The notes under the pieces: model-generated
What the model was told of the DNA's origin: nothing
The model's database searches: none
What the model saw: only the letters and a program-made list of their open reading frames with translations
Made by a program: the position numbers and the translations under genes
Origin: Colwellia psychrerythraea 34H
GTDB lineage: Bacteria > Pseudomonadota > Gammaproteobacteria > Enterobacterales > Alteromonadaceae
Assembly (NCBI RefSeq): GCF_000012325.1
Contig: NC_003910.7
Span: 62,001 to 126,000, forward strand
Length of the DNA stretch: 64,000 nucleotides
Direction of reading: 5' to 3'
In this document: piece after piece, positions 47,086-56,107 of the stretch
Layout: each line of letters opens with the position of its first letter
How positions within the stretch are numbered: position 1 is the stretch's first letter

Positions 47086-48195
47086 ATGAGACTTTTTAAA
47101 AAAGCAACAGTAACAGCAATGGCATTGATAAGTGCCGGAATATTTGTGGGTAGCGTTAGTGCTAGTGAAGAACAAGTAGTCAAAATGTATAACTGGTCCG
47201 ATTATGTTGCCGAAGATACATTGGAAAATTTTAGAAAAGAAACCGGAATTCGGGTTATTTACGACGTATTCGACAGTAATGAGGTACTAGAAGCTAAACT
47301 ACTTTCAGGTCGCTCTGGCTATGATATTGTGGTGCCGTCAAACAGCTTCTTGACCAAACAAATTAAAGCGGGTGTGTATAGTAAACTAAACCGTGATCAG
47401 TTAACTAACCATAGTAACCTAGATCCTGAATTAATGAGCAAGTTGCAAACAGCCGATCCAGGCAATCAACATGCGGTTCCTTACTTATGGGGCACCAATG
47501 GTATTGGTTATAATGTTGCTCAAGTTAAAGCTGCATTAGGCGATGACGCACCGACTGATTCTCTAGAGCTTATTTTTAACCCTAAATATGCTGAAAAATT
47601 GGGGAAGTGTGGTCTAGCCGTTCTTGATTCGCCAGATGAAATGATTCCACAGGCACTGCTCTATTTAGGACTCAATCCAAATAGCCACAAGGCAAGTGAC
47701 TATAAAGCGGCGGGTAAATTGTTAGCTGAAATACGTCCTCATATTACTTACTTCCATTCTTCACGTTACATTACAGATTTAGCCAATGGCGATATCTGTG
47801 TTGCTTATGGATTCTCTGGTGATGTATTCCAAGCTAAAGCACGTGCAGAAGAAGCTGGAAATGGTCACATCATTGAGTATAAAATTCCTAAAGAAGGAGC
47901 GAATCTTTGGTTTGATATGTTAGCCATCCCTAAAGATGCGCCGAACAAAGAAAATGCTCATAAGTTTGTTAATTACCTACTACGACCGGACGTCATTGCA
48001 GGCATAACTAACTATGTTGCCTATGCAAACGGTAACGTGGCATCGACGAAATTAATCGATAAAGAAGTTCGTGAAAACCCTGCCATTTATCCTTCTGACG
48101 ATGTAATTAATAATTTGTATATCCAAGAAGTTCGTCCATTGAAAGCGCAGCGTGCTATGACCCGCGTTTGGACAGGGGTGAAAACTGGTCGTTAA
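47086..48195 (+). CDS. PotD/PotF-family polyamine-binding periplasmic protein
   Basis: A 369-residue ABC-type substrate-binding protein with a signal peptide ending SVSA (about residue 26). Mature family strings are VVKMYNWSDYVAEDTLENFRKETGI, YDIVVPSNSFL, AVPYLWGTNGIGYN and LWFDMLAIPKDAPN. The WSDY, W and D residues line the polyamine site in PotF. No permease or ATPase gene adjoins it, and a terminator follows at once, so the rest of the transporter must lie elsewhere. Proximity to the amine-catabolic cluster suggests putrescine or spermidine supply. Confidence 0.9.
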   Translation: MRLFKKATVTAMALISAGIFVGSVSASEEQVVKMYNWSDYVAEDTLENFRKETGIRVIYDVFDSNEVLEAKLLSGRSGYDIVVPSNSFLTKQIKAGVYSKLNRDQLTNHSNLDPELMSKLQTADPGNQHAVPYLWGTNGIGYNVAQVKAALGDDAPTDSLELIFNPKYAEKLGKCGLAVLDSPDEMIPQALLYLGLNPNSHKASDYKAAGKLLAEIRPHITYFHSSRYITDLANGDICVAYGFSGDVFQAKARAEEAGNGHIIEYKIPKEGANLWFDMLAIPKDAPNKENAHKFVNYLLRPDVIAGITNYVAYANGNVASTKLIDKEVRENPAIYPSDDVINNLYIQEVRPLKAQRAMTRVWTGVKTGR

Positions 48196-48202
48196 TTAGT
48201 TT

Positions 48203-48232
48203 AAAGGGCAAGTAGTGGCTTGCCCTTTTTTA
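48203..48232 (+). terminator. Intrinsic terminator after the PotF-like gene
   Basis: A perfect 10-bp stem AAAGGGCAAG/CTTGCCCTTT with a six-base loop runs into TTTTT. Confidence 0.9.
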
Positions 48233-48264
48233 TTTAAACGAGACTTCTTAAACAAGCTTGAATA

Positions 48265-49194
48265 TTAAGCTTGCTTAAGGCTTTTTGGCTCAATAAGATG
48301 AATATCTTGTTGTGGGAATGGAATCGTAATTTTCTCTTCTTCAAACGCTAAGTAAATCGCTTTATAAGCGCTATATTTGGCAGCGTATAAGTTGGTAGTG
48401 GGTATCCAAAGTCTAATACCAATGTTAATAGCGCTGTCAGCAAAAGCATCAATACCTACCTGCATACGTACTTCATCTGTATATATATCAAGCTTCGCTA
48501 AAGTACGTTCAACAAGCGCTACAATCTCGATAGGGTTGTCTTGGTACGAAATACCAACAGAGAGTTTCAATAAGGTATCTTTTCTTGAGTTAAGTACCAC
48601 TTCACCGACAATATGTTTGTTGGGAATGGTGATCTCAGCGGAATCTTCATTTTGGATGATGGTATAAGCTAATTGTACTTCTTTAACTATACCCGTAACT
48701 CCTTGCACTTCAATGGTATCTCCAACCACGAAAGGGCGAATAATGATGATATTAAAGCCTGCCGCGTAATTGGCTAATAAGCCTTGCAATGCTAAACCTG
48801 CACCTAATGAAATTGCACCTAGCGCGGCAATAAATGGCGTAACACTGATCCCTATTTTACTCAGCGCCATGATACTTATCATTACCATCACGACCATTTT
48901 GGTGGTGCTGGCGATAAAGCGGCTTAAGGTAACATCGAGTTTATGTTTTTCACAAAGACGTAATACTGTTTTAGCTATTTTACCGGCAACATAGAACCCC
49001 AATAAAAATATCAGTAAGGCACCAATCAGTTGGAAGCTATAGTTGGTAAAGAAGTCGATAACTATTTTATAAATTGCTGACGCTTGTTCAATTTCATGAC
49101 GTAATAACTCAGCAGGCAGATCGACGGCTTGCTGCGCTGTATCGGTAATGGTGTTGGTTAGGGTTTCAGTCTTGTCGGTTTTTGGGTCTGTCAT
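48265..49194 (-). CDS. MscS-family mechanosensitive channel
   Basis: A 309-residue small-conductance mechanosensitive channel. Three helices occupy about 55-165, and the pore helix region reads LGAISLGAGLALQGLLANYAAG. It is followed by the beta domain (PFVVGDTIEVQGVTGIVKEVQ) and a C-terminal alpha/beta domain ending in PFPQQDIHL. Opens under membrane tension to release solutes on hypo-osmotic shock. ATG 49194 (MTDPK) is preceded by GGAA; the ATG four codons earlier has no such site. Confidence 0.92.
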   Translation of the reverse strand: MTDPKTDKTETLTNTITDTAQQAVDLPAELLRHEIEQASAIYKIVIDFFTNYSFQLIGALLIFLLGFYVAGKIAKTVLRLCEKHKLDVTLSRFIASTTKMVVMVMISIMALSKIGISVTPFIAALGAISLGAGLALQGLLANYAAGFNIIIIRPFVVGDTIEVQGVTGIVKEVQLAYTIIQNEDSAEITIPNKHIVGEVVLNSRKDTLLKLSVGISYQDNPIEIVALVERTLAKLDIYTDEVRMQVGIDAFADSAINIGIRLWIPTTNLYAAKYSAYKAIYLAFEEEKITIPFPQQDIHLIEPKSLKQA

Positions 49195-49244
49195 AATAAT
49201 TTCCATTGAAATATAACTAAGTGTTTAATTCAGTGCTGGAATCG

Positions 49245-50414
49245 TTAGAAACGATATCCTAGCTGCATCATAAACTGTTGTCTGTCACTAAAGGCTAAGT
49301 TGGTTTCGGCAATAATCGCCCATTCTTCGGTAATGTTCCATTGTGCACCAATAAGATAATTCCACGGTGAACTGGCATGCTGGTCAATCAGTACCGCGAC
49401 TTTATTACCTGGTGTAGAGACCGCCAATTGTTGTTTAATATCTTGCTTCATGGCACCAAGCCAAATTTGTCCTTGGAAGGCGCCAATACTACCATTCCAG
49501 CCTAAACGTGTGGAATACACCGTTTGTTTTGATTTTTCAATGGCGATATTAATGTCGGCTTCGGTGTAGTTTACATCAAACATACCAAAAAAATCACCGT
49601 AGCCACCTGCGATCGTTGTACCGTAGCCCAACACTGTGCCATGAAAGTTTAAGGTTGTTGGAATACCTTCAGCGCTCACTAAGCAATGACCTGGTGCAGG
49701 CCCTTGAAAAGGTAAGTTAATACTGGTGCAACGTTTATCATTAAGGCCACTACCAATACCTGCGGCCGCTAATAGTAATGTGGGGAGTTCAAGGTCTACA
49801 TCTAGTTCAAGCTCTGCTTTGCCCTTTGTTTTACCGACTAAGCCGTAAACATTCCAAAAGGGCAGGATCCAGGCGTCAAAACGTAAATTATAAGTCGTGT
49901 CAGATACTTTAAGGTTTTTAGCGCTAATTGAATTATCAATAAAGTCATTAATGAGCTCGCTTTGCTGCCCATCAATTTCTAAGCCAATTTCAGACACAGT
50001 GAAAGGTTGCTCTTGTGTTAAACCAACCAATGAAATGCCAAAAGGTAAGGGTAATAAATAGCCAGCTTCACGGGCTTCTTTACCTAAAAAGGGAAGGAAA
50101 TCAGACCAGCGATTTCTTGGAGGTAAGGCTTCAGGTATTACTAATTCATAACCAACACTTGAGATAGGGTTTTGTCTGTCACTTACTTGTTGTTTATAAC
50201 TCTCATTAGTTTTGGCTTCGCTGCAGTATTGCGCGCACTGATTTTGCTGTTGCTCTGAGAGTATGATGGCTGATTCGTTGTTTGACTCAGGCGCTGTGCT
50301 GATTTTTTTCAAAGACTCCGCTGGTTCAGTGGTGAGTTTTTGCTCAGCACCTTGTGCGGACAAGGTAAACAAAGAGCAAAATAAAAAACTGATTAACGAT
50401 AGATAGTTACCCAT
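49245..50414 (-). CDS. Predicted outer-membrane beta-barrel protein, family not recognised
   Basis: A 389-residue exported protein with a signal peptide ending AQGA near residue 22. A Gln/Glu/Ser-rich stretch (about 25-75) has a CAQYC pair. Alternating hydrophobic strands follow to a C-terminal QLGYRF with terminal Phe, the outer-membrane insertion signal. Conserved-looking turns include GYGTTIAGGYGDFFGMFDVNYT and GAQWNITEEWAIIAETNLAFS. No specific family can be named. It lies 51 nt upstream of the MscS gene on the same strand, so the two may be co-transcribed. Confidence 0.7.
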   Translation of the reverse strand: MGNYLSLISFLFCSLFTLSAQGAEQKLTTEPAESLKKISTAPESNNESAIILSEQQQNQCAQYCSEAKTNESYKQQVSDRQNPISSVGYELVIPEALPPRNRWSDFLPFLGKEAREAGYLLPLPFGISLVGLTQEQPFTVSEIGLEIDGQQSELINDFIDNSISAKNLKVSDTTYNLRFDAWILPFWNVYGLVGKTKGKAELELDVDLELPTLLLAAAGIGSGLNDKRCTSINLPFQGPAPGHCLVSAEGIPTTLNFHGTVLGYGTTIAGGYGDFFGMFDVNYTEADINIAIEKSKQTVYSTRLGWNGSIGAFQGQIWLGAMKQDIKQQLAVSTPGNKVAVLIDQHASSPWNYLIGAQWNITEEWAIIAETNLAFSDRQQFMMQLGYRF

Positions 50415-50532
50415 AAAGGATATTTTCCATAATATGTGTGGTTACTTGTTTATTTTATACTGTTCTGTCTCAATCCGCACAGATCTAGTACTTACACCAA
50501 ATTAGTGCGCTGAATAAGGCTTAAATTTATCT

Positions 50533-51198
50533 TTAATCATCATTCAACAATTCAGTTATGCAATTGATTTGCTCTGTTAATGAAGCAACTTGTTGCTCTA
50601 ACTCGGTTACTCTCTGCGTGAGTGATGTTTGTTCTTCTGAAAGCACTACTTCAGTTTGAGTCGTGACAGCTTGGGTGAAACTGCTTTCATCAACATCTGA
50701 AAGCAAATGTACGTAACGAGATTCTCTTTTACCGGGTTCACGTTCTAGTTTTCTGACCAAGGTCAGGCCATTTAAGTCCTGCAACTGAGTTAAGGTGTTA
50801 TCAACCTCACTCACGTCAGCAAAGTCAGCCAATCTATTAGTACGCGTTCTCAATTCACCAGGCGTTTGCGGGCCTCTTAAAAATAGAACACAAATAACGG
50901 CGCGTTGTTGAGGCGTAAATTTCAAATTACCAAATTCGGTATCACAAAAACGATGAAAATATTTATTAACGCGAGTCGATGCTTTTTGGTCAACCATTAA
51001 TTGATTCATTTGCACGAGTTCATCAACTAGGTTTTGCACGTCACTTTCTGATAGTGACATCACCGGATCACGATTACTCTTTTGATTACAGCCAGTTGTA
51101 ATACCATTTAAAGAAAGAGGATATTGCTCAGGCGTGGTGGTTTCTTTTTCAAGCATTACGCCAATAATGCGGCATTGTTCTGCGGAAAGTGTAATCAT
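50533..51198 (-). CDS. yceH: DUF480 family protein YceH
   Basis: A 221-residue YceH protein with two winged-helix-like domains. Family strings are CRIIGVMLEKETTTPEQYPLSLN and GCNQKSNRDPVMSLSE at the start, and VICVLFLRGPQTPGELRTRTNRLADF in the middle. The C-terminal 40 residues form a predicted coiled coil. Function is not established. The gene lies downstream of yicC on the same strand but a strong terminator separates them. Confidence 0.92.
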   Translation of the reverse strand: MITLSAEQCRIIGVMLEKETTTPEQYPLSLNGITTGCNQKSNRDPVMSLSESDVQNLVDELVQMNQLMVDQKASTRVNKYFHRFCDTEFGNLKFTPQQRAVICVLFLRGPQTPGELRTRTNRLADFADVSEVDNTLTQLQDLNGLTLVRKLEREPGKRESRYVHLLSDVDESSFTQAVTTQTEVVLSEEQTSLTQRVTELEQQVASLTEQINCITELLNDD

Positions 51199-51283
51199 CT
51201 TGAAGGTACCTTTATAAAATAGCTACTGATGTTATAGCAAGCTATATGCTTCATTACTATGTTGATGTGTTTGATTGCTCACA

Positions 51284-51323
51284 AAAAAGCCATAGTTAAG
51301 GCATTACTTAACTATGGCTTTTT
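51284..51323. terminator. Bidirectional terminator after yicC
   Basis: A perfect 17-bp stem AAAAAGCCATAGTTAAG and its complement has a six-base loop; T-runs exist on both strands. It lies between the yicC stop and yceH. Confidence 0.9.
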
Positions 51324-51346
51324 AATGATTCAAATTTTCTTGAAGG

Positions 51347-52210
51347 TTATTCGATATTCGCGATCTGCTCACGCATCTGTTCGATTAGTACTTTTAATTC
51401 AACAGCGCTTGCCGTGATATCGGTATTAATCGATTTTGAGCCTAGGGTATTTGCTTCGCGGTTAAACTCTTGCATCATGAAATCTAAACGACGACCTTGT
51501 GCGCCACCTTTTTTCAATATTTTCTTCGTTTCAGTGACATGGCTGTTTAAACGGTCAAGCTCTTCGGCAACATCCATTTTTTGCGCCAATAAAACTAACT
51601 CTTGCTCAACACGGCCCGAGTCTAAATCGATTTTAGCATCGGTGAATTTTTCGATAATGCGATTACGCTGCCAAGCAATGACGTCTGGCATATGCGCTGC
51701 TACTTTATCAGCTTCGCTAGCTATTGCATCAAGGCGTTGTTCAATCATAGCTTTTAGGTTTTCACCTTCGCTGGCACGAGCAGCAATAAAGTCTTTTAGC
51801 GCTTGATCAAAAGCAGCAAGTAATTCAGCTTGAATGGCAGACATATCGCTTTCAGGTGCTTCCATCACACCAGGCCAGCGCATTACTTCTAAAGGATTTA
51901 CTTTGCTGTTTAGTGTTTGCTCATTAATCCAATTAGCATGCTGAATGAGTTGCAGCGCCAAATTTTCATTAAGCGCTAATTCGCTTTTATTTGCAGGGTT
52001 GGCATTAAAACGTAAGTTACATTCTACTTTTCCGCGATTAAGTTGTTTACGGAAACGCTCACGTAAAACAGGCTCTATGCCACGAAATTGTTCTGGCAAA
52101 CGAAAATAGGTTTCAAGAAACCTTTGATTAACTGAGCGAATTTCCCAAACGGCGTTGCCCCAATCGCCTTTAATTTCAATGCGAGAGAATGCGGTCATGC
52201 TGTAGATCAT
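51347..52210 (-). CDS. yicC: YicC family endoribonuclease-like protein
   Basis: A 287-residue YicC, the same size as the E. coli protein. N-terminal MIYSMTAFSR is diagnostic, with RSVNQRFLETYFRLPEQFR after it. The C-terminal DUF1732 region has RVEQELVLLAQKMDVAEELDRL and GRRLDFMMQEFNREANTLGSKS. E. coli YicC has been linked to RNA turnover, including RyhB decay. ATG 52210 has AGGA six bases upstream; an earlier in-frame ATG at 52234 is weaker. Confidence 0.95.
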   Translation of the reverse strand: MIYSMTAFSRIEIKGDWGNAVWEIRSVNQRFLETYFRLPEQFRGIEPVLRERFRKQLNRGKVECNLRFNANPANKSELALNENLALQLIQHANWINEQTLNSKVNPLEVMRWPGVMEAPESDMSAIQAELLAAFDQALKDFIAARASEGENLKAMIEQRLDAIASEADKVAAHMPDVIAWQRNRIIEKFTDAKIDLDSGRVEQELVLLAQKMDVAEELDRLNSHVTETKKILKKGGAQGRRLDFMMQEFNREANTLGSKSINTDITASAVELKVLIEQMREQIANIE

Positions 52211-52322
52211 GTTAAATCCTAATAATAATGTCACTTAATTATTTGAATTATGCCTGAGCTTGATCCATCTATCCAGAAATTCAGTGTTAAATGGGCACCC
52301 TCATGAAGTTGTTAAGTTATCG

Positions 52323-53252
52323 TTATGGGGTAAATTCCACTTGGCCAAAGTTAGCCTCAAATTCTGTACACCAAACACTTAGCCCATTAAGATCATCCAA
52401 GCTTTTATTTTGTGGCAACTTAATAAATATCCTAGCGTTATTGTAGATTTTACCATTAAGTTTTTGCCCCATAGGAAAAGCATCTACACTGGTATATTCA
52501 TGGTCAATAGCGCCATAAAAATAGACATCTGGTCCGCCACCATCATAGCTGAATTGGCTAATCTCTATGGTGCAGTCATCAATAATTGTTGCCTTACCCG
52601 AGACATTATGGGCAAAAGTACTGAAGAAACCCGTGTGGCCAATTTTTTCGTGTTCTTTAGTGCAGCTAGAAAGGTTATTTTGACCTATTTCATTGAGGGT
52701 TAATTTAAAGTGGTCTATAGCCATTGTTGCAGAAATGAGTGCTTGGTTAACAGCGCCACTTTTACTTACCAAATCCGCGACTTGTTGTTCAAAATCACTG
52801 GCAGAAAAATCAATAGTCAGATTGGCGGCTAATTGGTGAACCGACTCTTCTATTTCGATGCCATTACTGGCATCGCCGTCAGCATCAAGGCTTTGCAAAA
52901 GTCGCAATAAGTTAACCACTTCTATTTGATTGGTATCTTGGGTTTGATATATATCTAACGGTGTTAAATAGAGGTTGGCAACAGTACTAGGAAGTTCAAT
53001 CCCCCCAATAGAGAAGATAATGCTTTCCTTACCTTGAAACTGAAACTTACCAAGTTGGTTGGTTTGTCCACTTTGACTGGTCGTTTTATAATTGAGTCCA
53101 GCAACTGCGGAATCAAAAAATTGACCGGTATAGGTTGATACTTCAGGAAGTGCAGGCTCTGGCGTTATGGGCGCTTCACTGGTGCTACTATCAGAGCCAC
53201 AAGCGGTTAAACACAGAACTAACGCGCTAGATATTAGTAATTTATAAGCCAT
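52323..53252 (-). CDS. DM13-domain lipoprotein
   Basis: A 309-residue lipoprotein: the signal ends LTAC (Cys18), followed by a Ser/Pro/Glu-rich linker. The central part (about 40-190) resembles the adhesin-like TGQFFDSAVAGLNYKT modules found before other domains in marine gammaproteobacteria. The C-terminal part (about 200-305) has the DM13 pattern, with SGKATIIDDCTIEISQF, YDGGGPDVYFYGA and two further cysteines. DM13 is a predicted cytochrome-like or electron-transfer domain; that role is not demonstrated. It appears monocistronic. Confidence 0.75.
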   Translation of the reverse strand: MAYKLLISSALVLCLTACGSDSSTSEAPITPEPALPEVSTYTGQFFDSAVAGLNYKTTSQSGQTNQLGKFQFQGKESIIFSIGGIELPSTVANLYLTPLDIYQTQDTNQIEVVNLLRLLQSLDADGDASNGIEIEESVHQLAANLTIDFSASDFEQQVADLVSKSGAVNQALISATMAIDHFKLTLNEIGQNNLSSCTKEHEKIGHTGFFSTFAHNVSGKATIIDDCTIEISQFSYDGGGPDVYFYGAIDHEYTSVDAFPMGQKLNGKIYNNARIFIKLPQNKSLDDLNGLSVWCTEFEANFGQVEFTP

Positions 53253-53280
53253 ATAAGGTCACCAGTAATAATAAGTTAGA

Positions 53281-53542
53281 TACCCAAACTACCTGAAGAT
53301 GTAGGTTTCAGCTGGAATTAGGAATGCTTTAGGCAAGGCATTTATTGAAGAGAATAGTTATTCTATTGTCGAAATCAATAACGCTGCATAAAGTGTTTCT
53401 AAACCAGCCCTGCGGGGACGTATGAGCAAACCATGCTCTTCGTTGCCTCCTTTTTTAAGGGAATAACCCTTAATAAAAAGAGGTGCCTTGATCATGAATC
53501 GCTCAAGCGTCCTGAAACACGCATCTTCAAGTGGTTTTGGTA
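53281..53542. repeat. Family B MITE-like element, copy B2
   Basis: A 262-bp element with ends TACCCAAACTACCTGAAGAT and, inverted, TACCAAAACCACTTGAAGAT, both followed by TGTTTCAG- or AGGTTTCAG-like sequence. Its left interior is shared with family A (AGGCAAGGCATTTATTGAAG, GAATAGTTATTC, AATCAATAACGCTGCAT). Its right interior is shared with B3 (TTAAGGG..AACCCTTAATAAAAAG, a small hairpin, then CTTGATCATGA). Confidence 0.85.
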
Positions 53543-53602
53543 TTTACGATGACCTTATAGTGACAACATATATTCACAAAAGTATCACAGCCATGTTTTT
53601 TA

Positions 53603-55324
53603 TTAGCTTTTCAGGGTTAACCAATGTGCTTTTATTTTATCAGCAACCCGAAAGGCGTTAGCATAAATAGTAAAAGTGTAGGGTACGCTGCCACCAGTTG
53701 GCATAAAGGAGCCATCAGTAACATATAAATTATCAACTTCATGGGCTTGGCAGGTTTTATTAAGCACTGAGGTTTTAGGATCATTGCCGAAGCGACAACC
53801 ACCAGCCATTAAGTTTGTTGAAGGATAGCCACTCACTGAAGAAGAGACATTTTTTGCACCTAAGGCTTCGAGTAGCTTTTCTGCTTTTTTAGATAAGTAT
53901 TCGCCCACCTCAAGGTCATGATCATGATAGCCAATGCGGACTTTGGCTACCGGATCGCCCCATTGATCTGTTACTTCGTTATCTAAGCTGACAAAACAAT
54001 CGTCAGTTGGCAGCCAATCATTAAACACTTCAAAGCGCAGCGTTTTATAACTGGTAAACTCTGTTTTCAAACTTTGTTTTAAATCTTCGCCCCACAGCAG
54101 TTTATCATCACCATTTTGATCTGAGCCCCACTGCGTTCCGCGTGCTCTAGCGATGGGATTTTGGTGGAACAAAAAGTCGATAGTGCCGCCTTTAGCTTGT
54201 CCTTTAGCATTGGCACCAGTAAAGCTTTTATCCGCTATTTGATACCAATCTTGCAAGGCGCGATTAATAAAAGGACCTACTTGTTTTAATTCACCGACTT
54301 GTTTGTCTGATAAATCTGCATAATTAAAGTCACCTTGTCCGGTGCCACCGCCACTAAAGAGCAAGTTTTTACCAACTTGGCCGTTATTGTTGGCGAGACC
54401 TTGTGGAAATTTCTCACCTGTTGAGGCCAGTAATAAACGAGAAGTCTCTACTGCTTGGCAAGCCACCACATATATTTTGGCGGTTACTGATTTTTTACGG
54501 CCTATTTTATCGTAATAGTGCACGCCGGTAATTTCACCTTGTTTATCAGTGGCAATTTTATAGACTTTTGCATTGGCTTGAATGGTGCAATTACCTGATG
54601 CCACTGCGTTATTTAATAATGCTGCTCGACCACTACCTTTAGCACCTGAAGCACAGCCATAACTGCTGCAGTAACCAGAATATTCACAACTGCGTCTGCC
54701 CATGGCGGGTTTTGACAAAATGGCTCTGGGTACAGGAATGGCATGATAGCCAATTTTTTGAGCTGCTTTATCTATCCAAGAAGACATCGGTAATTCGGCA
54801 ATAGGCGGGTAGGGGAAGTCTGTTGAGCGTGGCTCTTGATGTGGATGTTCCACCACACGACCCGAGACACCCACTTCACGCTCTACTTTGGCATAATAAG
54901 GTTCGAGTTCGTCGTAACTAATCGGCCAATCTTCGACGTTGGCACCACTAATAGCACCAAACTCAGATTTTAAGCGAAAATCAATGGGTTTTAAGCGATG
55001 AAAGTAACCACTCATGAAGTTTGAAGAACCACCGACAACGTTGCCATTCCACCAACTCCAGCCAGAATCACTGGTTTTTTCACCTTGCCAGAAAGGTTTA
55101 TCATTTTCATCGAAATATTCTTCTTCAATGACATGTTGCTCATCAGTTAGCTTTGGGTTGTAAGCGTCATGAATACTAATGGTCAGTTCATCTTTGAAGA
55201 ACTCTTTTTCAGTTAACCAAGGGCCTTTTTCAAGGACTAATACTTTAGCTCCCGCTTTTGATAACTGATGGGCAATAGGGGAGGCACCAGCGCCGCTACC
55301 AATGATGCAAATGTCATAACTCAT
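53603..55324 (-). CDS. GMC-family FAD oxidoreductase (gluconate/sugar dehydrogenase large subunit type)
   Basis: A 573-residue GMC oxidoreductase: FAD motif ICIIGSGAGASPIAHQLSKAG at the N-terminus, GNVVGGSSNFMSGYFHRLKP as the second flavin segment, and the C-terminal catalytic region VDNLYVTDGSFMPTGGSVPYTFTIYANAFRVA. It has no signal peptide and overlaps by 4 nt the gene for a Tat-exported small subunit. The pair is therefore probably exported together to the periplasm as a membrane-associated dehydrogenase. The sugar or alcohol oxidised is unknown. The cytochrome c subunit that usually completes such complexes is not adjacent. Confidence 0.9.
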   Translation of the reverse strand: MSYDICIIGSGAGASPIAHQLSKAGAKVLVLEKGPWLTEKEFFKDELTISIHDAYNPKLTDEQHVIEEEYFDENDKPFWQGEKTSDSGWSWWNGNVVGGSSNFMSGYFHRLKPIDFRLKSEFGAISGANVEDWPISYDELEPYYAKVEREVGVSGRVVEHPHQEPRSTDFPYPPIAELPMSSWIDKAAQKIGYHAIPVPRAILSKPAMGRRSCEYSGYCSSYGCASGAKGSGRAALLNNAVASGNCTIQANAKVYKIATDKQGEITGVHYYDKIGRKKSVTAKIYVVACQAVETSRLLLASTGEKFPQGLANNNGQVGKNLLFSGGGTGQGDFNYADLSDKQVGELKQVGPFINRALQDWYQIADKSFTGANAKGQAKGGTIDFLFHQNPIARARGTQWGSDQNGDDKLLWGEDLKQSLKTEFTSYKTLRFEVFNDWLPTDDCFVSLDNEVTDQWGDPVAKVRIGYHDHDLEVGEYLSKKAEKLLEALGAKNVSSSVSGYPSTNLMAGGCRFGNDPKTSVLNKTCQAHEVDNLYVTDGSFMPTGGSVPYTFTIYANAFRVADKIKAHWLTLKS

Positions 55325-56055
55325 GATTTTTTAGTTCCTTGGTGCGATTTATTACGGCTCGATGCTAAGCGTTTTGCGTCGTAGTTTACTCGGCTGATCA
55401 GATCAATACGGGCTCTGGTAGGCAATTCAAAATAACGTTGGCCTTTTTCAGGCATTGGGAAGCCCGCTTGATGTTCTAACCATGCCCAACCAATACCATC
55501 AGGATTACCGCCGTAACTTGCAGGCGAAAGCATGGCTTGAAAAATATAGCCGAGTAAGGTGTTTAACCAGTTTTGTCCCGCTGTAGAATTGCTTATCCCT
55601 CGAAGTAACTGCTCTTTGTCGGCAAAGCTTAACTGTGCAAAATTGGCTGACTTTTCACTGTTAGCATACCCATTTAACCAACCTACACCTTTTAGGATAA
55701 AGTCTTTTTCGTCTTGTTCTGTTGGTTGTACCGTCATTACTTGGTACAAATAAGCAGTTGCTCTGATTTCACTCGCGCTAGGACCTGTTGGTGAGCTTGG
55801 TAATAATTGATTCAAAGTTGCATCAAGTGTTAACCAAGGATCAGTTTTAACTAGGGTCTTAAGTAACTCATTCAGAGATGTTTGCGCTTTAGCACTAACA
55901 CTTAATGCTGGCAAGCTGGCTAATGCGCCCATACCTGCGGCCGACTTAAGGAAACGACGTCGACCTTGCTGCGCTTGTCGCTTTTTGTTTTCGATGAACT
56001 CAGGCGTTTGGTAATTTTTGTCAAAAAAAGATGTACATTTATCATCATTAGTCAC
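55321..56055 (-). CDS. Gluconate 2-dehydrogenase subunit 3-like, Tat-exported
   Basis: A 244-residue protein with a twin-arginine signal (GRRRFLKSAAGMGALASLPALS, residues about 31-52). It is followed by the gluconate 2-dehydrogenase subunit 3 domain with LNQLLPSSPTGPSASEIRA and the conserved MLSPASYGGNPDGIGWAWL. These small subunits carry their FAD-containing partner across the membrane. Its stop codon overlaps the start of that partner. Confidence 0.88.
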   Translation of the reverse strand: MTNDDKCTSFFDKNYQTPEFIENKKRQAQQGRRRFLKSAAGMGALASLPALSVSAKAQTSLNELLKTLVKTDPWLTLDATLNQLLPSSPTGPSASEIRATAYLYQVMTVQPTEQDEKDFILKGVGWLNGYANSEKSANFAQLSFADKEQLLRGISNSTAGQNWLNTLLGYIFQAMLSPASYGGNPDGIGWAWLEHQAGFPMPEKGQRYFELPTRARIDLISRVNYDAKRLASSRNKSHQGTKKS

Positions 56056-56107
56056 GAATATGCTCCTATAACCTGGGTAGGTTTAATCTTAGAATCTTAA
56101 TGATCAA

